Source: Lachnospiraceae bacterium UBA7160 (lineage in GTDB: Bacteria; Bacillota; Clostridia; Lachnospirales; Lachnospiraceae). From it: 33,385 nucleotides of DNA. How positions within the stretch are numbered: position 1 is the first letter of the stretch; each line of letters starts with the position of its first letter. Below are positions 29,553-33,385 of the stretch, piece by piece. The notes beneath the pieces were generated by a model. That model saw only the letters and a program-made list of their open reading frames with translations. It was not told where the DNA came from and made no database searches. The stretch lies in NCBI GenBank assembly GCA_002491565.1, contig DKWE01000108.1, forward strand, positions 1 to 33,385, in the 5' to 3' direction. The position numbers and the translations under genes are program-made.

Positions 29553-31961
29553 TTATACCCGCCTTTCTCCAGAAATCAATTCGCGAACTATTGCTTTTTT
29601 GTACTGTTTCAAAAGGTCGTCCTTTTCTGCTTTCAGTTTAGCAAGTTCATTGATCGGGTAAAACAAATCCGAAATGATTTCTGCAATTTTTACTTGTTCA
29701 TTTTCTGGAGGAATGACAAAATCAAGATTTGAGATTTTATTCCATCTCAGATCACAACTACGTTCTCTTATACCTGTTGCCGTTGCGAGAAACACATCCT
29801 GATATGCCAAATAACGAAGATACCACATGATATATGTCTTGTTGTATCCGTCCAAAACTTCACACACATTTAGGACAGGAGAGCCTTTGCCTCTTGAATC
29901 CGATATGCCTATAGCTCCTGCAAATCCATCCATTCCGTGAATAACAAGATCGCCTACATCTATTCCTTGATATCCAATTTCTTTATCAGCAAATGTAAAT
30001 CCTTCTTCTCTGCGGTTGCTACGCAGAGTTACTTCTCCGTCGCGGAAACAGGTAATAACACCGTCCGTTTCTAATACGGGTTTTTTCAACAAACGCAAAA
30101 CATATTTTCCTTTGATCACCGTCCAGTCCTTGGGAATAACAGGGAACCATTCAATCCCGGTTTCTGTTAATTCCTCTCGACTTCTACCAACAATTCTATC
30201 CATAGAGGAGAATTGCTGAGCTATCATCTGGTTTATCTCTGTTTCACGCTTATCTATATCGTGTATCCGCTCCAGAATCATACTGGAAGATTCTGTCGAA
30301 ATGGGTTTATAGAACAGTTTGCCGAAAACGATTTCATACCCGATTTTCATTTTTGCTGGTTCATACCAAGCGTCGGGAATTCTGCTTTTAATTTCTCTTT
30401 GGAAGTATTCTTCTGCATTTTCGGTAAGAGGTACAATCTCAACAAGTTTAGCTGTCTTGTCAGCTTGAGGTTTTCCTCCCTTATAAACAACGTTCCCGTT
30501 ATCGTCGCGCAAAGGCTGTTCAACTATCATCTTGTGATAACCGAACTCCAAACTATCAAAAATTTTGGACTCACACGAAATCCCATTGGTACCTGTGTAA
30601 ACGCAATTCCTATATTCTGTATATGCTTGAACAATAAGTTGGCGACACTCATCTGTAATGTCGTTTCTTTTTTGTCCAATAGGCTTTCTTCTCTGCACAA
30701 AACACTGCGAAGCATCAATGAGCTGAATTTTTCCTGCTCTTTCTACAGGTTTATCTTTATCGATAATCCAAACGTATGTTGCTATTTCAGCATTCATGAA
30801 CTGATCGGGCGAAAGCTGAACGATTGCATCGAGCCAGTCGTTCTCGATAATGTATTGGCGAATATTGCTAGGGCCGCTACCGGCATCTCCAGAAAAAAGA
30901 GGCGATCCATTTTGAATAATTGCCATCTTGCCTTGACGGTTTAACTTTTTTATACCATTTAATACGAAGAGTTGCTGACCGTCTGACACCTTTGGCAAAC
31001 CAGCGGCAAATCTACCCTCATCTCCCAATGCTGCTTCTGCCTCCACAGCCTGCTGTTCACGCTTCCAATCAATACCGAAGGGCGGATTAGAAATGATATA
31101 GCGGAAAGTATATCCGGTAAATTTATCTTCGCTGAGAGTATCACCAAATCGCATGTTGTCGGGATTACCGCCGCGAATCATCATATCAGCTTTTGCAATG
31201 GCAAAAGTGGAAGGGTTAAACTCCTGTCCGAAGCAGGTAACCTCCATATCAGGATTGATTTCGTGGATACGTTCCTCCATGCAGGAAAGCATCTGGCTGG
31301 TACCCATAGTCATGTCGTACACAGTAACATTTTCCTGCTTGTGTAGATCTGCACCGCTAAGCAGAAGATCAGTCATTAAATAGATGATGTCACGACTAGT
31401 AAAATGTGCTCCAGCTTCTTCTCCGAAGGACTCAGAAAAACGACGCACGAGGTCTTCAAAAATATATCCGCAGTCAACCGCGCTGATCTTATCGGGTCCA
31501 AGATACCCCTTTTGCGCCGAAAACTCTTTGATCACAAGGTACAATGTATTACTGTCGACCATGCGCTTAATAATGTTTTCGAAATCAAACTTTGCTAAAA
31601 CATCCTGTACATTAGCAGAAAAACCGTTCAAGTAGTCACGGAAGTTGCTCTCGATGTTTTCGGGGTCTGCCAATAGACGATCGAAGGTGTATTTGCTGGT
31701 GTTATAGAACTGATAGCCGGAAGCGCGACGAAGGAAACCGTCGGTAACCGCCAGCTTCTTGACCTTTTCGTATGTATCCAGCACTGCCTGATGGGTCGGA
31801 AGCAGACAGTCGTGGAATCGCTTTACTACGGTCATAGGAAGGATAACCAAACCGTATTCGTGCGGCTTGAAGGGACCGCGAAGCAAATCCGCTACATTCC
31901 AAATCATCGTTGCCTTTTCCTGTATGTTCGTGCCTACGACGGTGAATTTTTCATTGGCCAT
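29553..31961 (-). CDS. Fused type I methyltransferase-specificity protein (HsdM-HsdS half)
   Basis: One unbroken 802-residue frame. Residues 1-165 form the HsdM N-terminal helical domain. The N6-adenine methyltransferase follows, with AHFTSRDI (185-191), SAM motif I VYDMTMGTSQML (214-225), FGQEFNPSTFAIAKADMMIRGG and catalytic NPPF (292-295). After the usual HsdM C-terminus (IPDAWYEPAKMKIGYEIVFGK) an HsdS-like part begins near residue 600 (ETGIEWFPVIPKDWTVIK) with one target-recognition domain and one coiled coil (ELAKLKAEKDDLLKQYKKAIVRELI). Normal HsdS has two such halves, so this fusion should dimerise and read a symmetric target. No separate hsdS gene exists in the window. The HsdS part and its surroundings are visibly AT-rich, a sign of specificity exchange. 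CGGAGGAAACAAAA precedes the ATG. Confidence 0.93.
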   Translation of the reverse strand: MANEKFTVVGTNIQEKATMIWNVADLLRGPFKPHEYGLVILPMTVVKRFHDCLLPTHQAVLDTYEKVKKLAVTDGFLRRASGYQFYNTSKYTFDRLLADPENIESNFRDYLNGFSANVQDVLAKFDFENIIKRMVDSNTLYLVIKEFSAQKGYLGPDKISAVDCGYIFEDLVRRFSESFGEEAGAHFTSRDIIYLMTDLLLSGADLHKQENVTVYDMTMGTSQMLSCMEERIHEINPDMEVTCFGQEFNPSTFAIAKADMMIRGGNPDNMRFGDTLSEDKFTGYTFRYIISNPPFGIDWKREQQAVEAEAALGDEGRFAAGLPKVSDGQQLFVLNGIKKLNRQGKMAIIQNGSPLFSGDAGSGPSNIRQYIIENDWLDAIVQLSPDQFMNAEIATYVWIIDKDKPVERAGKIQLIDASQCFVQRRKPIGQKRNDITDECRQLIVQAYTEYRNCVYTGTNGISCESKIFDSLEFGYHKMIVEQPLRDDNGNVVYKGGKPQADKTAKLVEIVPLTENAEEYFQREIKSRIPDAWYEPAKMKIGYEIVFGKLFYKPISTESSSMILERIHDIDKRETEINQMIAQQFSSMDRIVGRSREELTETGIEWFPVIPKDWTVIKGKYVLRLLKKPVLETDGVITCFRDGEVTLRSNRREEGFTFADKEIGYQGIDVGDLVIHGMDGFAGAIGISDSRGKGSPVLNVCEVLDGYNKTYIMWYLRYLAYQDVFLATATGIRERSCDLRWNKISNLDFVIPPENEQVKIAEIISDLFYPINELAKLKAEKDDLLKQYKKAIVRELISGERRV

Positions 31962-31976
31962 TTTTGTTTCCTCCGT

Positions 31977-32954
31977 TTATTCCTCAAGCATTGCTGCGTG
32001 TTTCTTATAATCTGCGATCACGGTGTCGGGGGACAAGACCTTCATCTGTCCTGCGAACTGGAACAGCCATCCCCAGAATACTGGGCTGATCTGTACCTTG
32101 ACGGTGGCAATGCATTTTTCGCCCGATCTGATCATCTTGGTGTCTTCACCGAATTTGTCGTACACCACGCCGATCAGCTTTGCGTCAAACTCCAACACCA
32201 CATCCACCGGCTGTCCTCCATACATTTTGAATGCCTGCTCGGTGTAACTGTCAATGCCTTCCCGCAACGCCAATGCCTTCTCGGAAATCGCTTCATCCAC
32301 GATCTCTACATGATCCATTCTGTCCACCCGGTAGTTGGCTGTGCCATCGTGCCTTGCGCTGTAGACCATGAGGTAATAGTTATCTTCGTTGAACACCAGT
32401 GCAATGGGTTCCACGACATAATGATGATGCTCGCGTCGGTAAATCTTTTCACCGTTTTCATTCAAATCGAAGTAGTAGAAGATGACCTTTTTCTGTTGCT
32501 GGAGGGCATCTTCTAAAAATCCTACATTATAGTATATAGATTCGTTGCTGTGCTTGCGGGTGTTGAAGCAGACCATGTTGCTTTTCAAAATGTCGGCTTT
32601 ATGAGTGCCGCCCAGCTCAGAGATCTTGTCGATCAGCTCTGCCGTTTTCTTATCCGTAATGAAGCTGGCTGCCTGTACTGCGTCGATCAGTATCTTCAAT
32701 TCGGGAACACTGAAGCTGCGATCCTCGATGTAGTATCCTTTTTCTTTGCCGACCCAGTTCCACATGACTTCGTATCCAAGTTCATTGAGAACAGCGATGT
32801 CCTTCGTCAGCGTCCTGCGCTCACACGAAATGCCCATCTCTGCCAGCCGGTTGCATAACGCGCTGGTAGCGAGGGGATGCTGCTCATCCGTCTCTTGACG
32901 CAAGAGTTCGAGGAGCTTCAGCAGCTTATACTTCTGCCAATTTTCCTGTGCCAT
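31977..32954 (-). CDS. WYL-domain transcription regulator
   Basis: A 325-residue protein; the ATG at 32954 follows GGAGGTGGCAC, whereas the longer frame lacks a ribosome site. Residues 5-75 form a winged helix (KYKLLKLLELLRQETDEQHPLATSALCNRLAEMGISCERRTLTKDIAVLNELG). Residues about 145-230 form the WYL domain (KVIFYYFDL, HHYVVEPIALVFNEDNYYLMVYSARHDGTANYRVDRMDHVEIVD), followed by a WCX-type C-terminal part (VVLEFDAKLIGVVYDKFGE, FWGWLFQFAGQMKVLSPD). WYL proteins such as CapW and BrxR control defence operons in response to ligands or DNA. It is the first gene of the defence operon, 15 bases before hsdMS, and is its likely regulator. Confidence 0.93.
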   Translation of the reverse strand: MAQENWQKYKLLKLLELLRQETDEQHPLATSALCNRLAEMGISCERRTLTKDIAVLNELGYEVMWNWVGKEKGYYIEDRSFSVPELKILIDAVQAASFITDKKTAELIDKISELGGTHKADILKSNMVCFNTRKHSNESIYYNVGFLEDALQQQKKVIFYYFDLNENGEKIYRREHHHYVVEPIALVFNEDNYYLMVYSARHDGTANYRVDRMDHVEIVDEAISEKALALREGIDSYTEQAFKMYGGQPVDVVLEFDAKLIGVVYDKFGEDTKMIRSGEKCIATVKVQISPVFWGWLFQFAGQMKVLSPDTVIADYKKHAAMLEE

Positions 32955-33004
32955 GTGCCACCTCCATTGATATTCCTGTTTGTGGGCATAATAAGTCACC
33001 AAAT

Positions 33005-33033
33005 ATTATAGCACAAGTTTTGTCGATTTACAA
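33005..33033 (-). promoter_or_regulatory. Promoter of the WYL-RM-CBASS operon
   Basis: On the minus strand TTGTAA (33033-33028) and TATAAT (33010-33005) with a 17-base spacer, plus TG one base before the -10 (extended -10). The leader to the ATG at 32954 is about 45 bases. It is the only clear promoter found for the seven-gene operon. Confidence 0.75.
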
Positions 33034-33077
33034 GGTTTTGCTGTCAGTTTTCTGCGACACCTGCAGTCTTTTTCATA

Positions 33078-33096
33078 TTCAAATCCCGTCGGGTGC
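33078..33096 (+). repeat. tRNA 3'-end-like fragment, candidate att remnant
   Basis: The 19 bases read as T-loop TTCAAAT, 3' T-stem CCCGT and 3' acceptor strand CGGGTGC. The matching 5' T-stem (ACGGG) is absent, so this is only the end of a tRNA. Tyrosine-recombinase elements leave exactly such a piece at the far end from the intact tRNA. If so, the whole window to its left would be one integrated element whose target tRNA lies beyond the left edge. Confidence 0.38.
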
Positions 33097-33165
33097 TGTT
33101 TTGCCAACTTCTTTGCTCTGTAAAGAAACGCGAAAAGTATTGCGCCTGTATGACCGCCGAAAAGC
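33097..33165. other. Non-coding stretch with no recognisable gene
   Basis: Part of the 350-base gene-free space between the WYL gene (start 32954) and the tRNA. This segment shows no frame with a ribosome site, no promoter with both boxes, and no stable hairpin. Confidence 0.4.
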
Positions 33166-33213
33166 AAAAAACAGGGGCTGGTGCAGTCTGATCGACCGTT
33201 CCAACCCCTGTTT
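33166..33213 (-). terminator. Terminator-like hairpin
   Basis: ACAGGGGCTGG and CCAACCCCTGT pair over 11 positions with one mismatch around a long loop; on the minus strand six T follow. It may be a second terminator for the tRNA-Leu transcript or the end of chromosomal flank. Confidence 0.55.
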
Positions 33214-33260
33214 CAGCGGTATTTTCCTATATTGAGGGCTGTTTTGCCCCTAAATGCATG

Positions 33261-33297
33261 AAAAAACCTCTCTTGTCTTGGTAGACAAAAGAGGTTT
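33261..33297 (-). terminator. Terminator of the tRNA-Leu transcript
   Basis: On the minus strand AAACCTCT-TTTGTCT pairs with AGACAAGAGAGGTTT (one mismatch) and six T follow. It begins six bases after the CCA end of the tRNA. Confidence 0.85.
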
Positions 33298-33303
33298 CTT
33301 TCG

Positions 33304-33385
33304 TGGTGCAGGTAACAGGACTTGAACCTGCATGAAATTGCTCTCACATGGACCTGAACCATGCGCGTCTGCCAATTCCGCCATA
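33304..33385 (-). tRNA. tRNA-Leu (anticodon CAG), 5' end cut by the window
   Basis: The minus strand shows a class II tRNA: D-arm GGCGGAATTGGCAGACGC, anticodon stem CATGG/CCATG around loop TTCAGGT giving anticodon CAG (codon CUG), a variable arm, T-arm with GGTTCAAGTCC, and acceptor 3' strand TACCTGC followed by encoded ACCA. About five bases of the 5' acceptor strand (GCAGG expected) lie outside the window. It is probably chromosomal flank, with its 3' end facing the defence island. Confidence 0.93.

Noticed and set aside
33304..33385. tRNA-Leu as the direct integration target of the island
   Set aside because: Its 3' end does face the island, but its own terminator and about 200 bases of further sequence lie between; the tRNA-like fragment at 33078 is a better boundary candidate.
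1..33385. CRISPR array, retron, diversity-generating retroelement, transposase
   Set aside because: No regularly spaced repeats, reverse transcriptase motifs or transposase motifs were seen on either strand.

Overview
The window looks like the right-hand part of a temperate, HK97-type siphophage genome (a prophage) in a Gram-positive, low-to-moderate GC Clostridia host, probably Oscillospiraceae/Ruminococcaceae. The basis is: strong AGGAGG-type ribosome sites before nearly every gene, sigma-A style promoters, a Bacillus/Clostridium-type SOS box (GAAC-N4-GTTC), and a family A polymerase/primase/SNF2 replication set common in clostridial phages. No 16S, integrase, capsid, tail or lysis gene lies in the window, so species and the left end cannot be fixed. 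Almost everything is on the minus strand and should be read from right to left.

Layout. (1) 33.3-33.4 kb: tRNA-Leu(CAG), cut by the window edge. (2) 33.1 kb: a tRNA 3'-end-like fragment, a candidate attachment-site remnant. (3) 33.0-23.65 kb: a tightly packed defence operon: WYL regulator, fused HsdM-HsdS with a single target-recognition half, HsdR, YgjP-type zinc metallopeptidase, SLATT two-TM protein, CD-NTase (nucleotide second-messenger synthase), DUF4268 nuclease-like protein. This is a type I restriction-modification locus with a minimal CBASS-like pair inside the same transcription unit. (4) 23.6-21.2 kb: control region with a lone plus-strand SLOG protein, an XRE repressor with repeated GGTGATA operators, a 26-codon micro-ORF with a perfect ribosome site between two hairpins, a LexA-like SOS repressor with its own SOS box, and two zinc-ribbon proteins. 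(5) 20.9-18.9 kb: an operator-controlled early operon (HTH protein, membrane-anchored protein, small protein, winged-helix regulator). (6) 18.9-10.3 kb: replication genes: SNF2 helicase split in two by an HNH endonuclease gene, two small proteins, DNA polymerase I-like, a DUF4406/SLOG-like protein, primase-polymerase/SF3 helicase, VRR-NUC nuclease, and a RinA/ArpU-like late regulator. (7) 10.3-0 kb: late genes starting at a palindromic operator plus extended -10 promoter: HNH, TerS, then a DNA-modification-like block (radical SAM, two ParB-methyltransferases, a 4Fe-4S PAPS/APS-reductase-like protein, a compact SAM synthetase) and five small proteins inserted before TerL and the portal.

How it works together. 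XRE and LexA-like repressors would hold lysogeny, with SOS damage relieving the second. The replication genes would feed the late regulator, which probably acts at the 10.24 kb operator to switch on packaging. The SAM synthetase would supply the methyltransferases and radical SAM enzyme next to it, plausibly to modify phage DNA. The right-end island would protect the lysogen at two levels: restriction first, then a nucleotide-signalled membrane effector. Functions are read from motifs by eye; no homology search was run.
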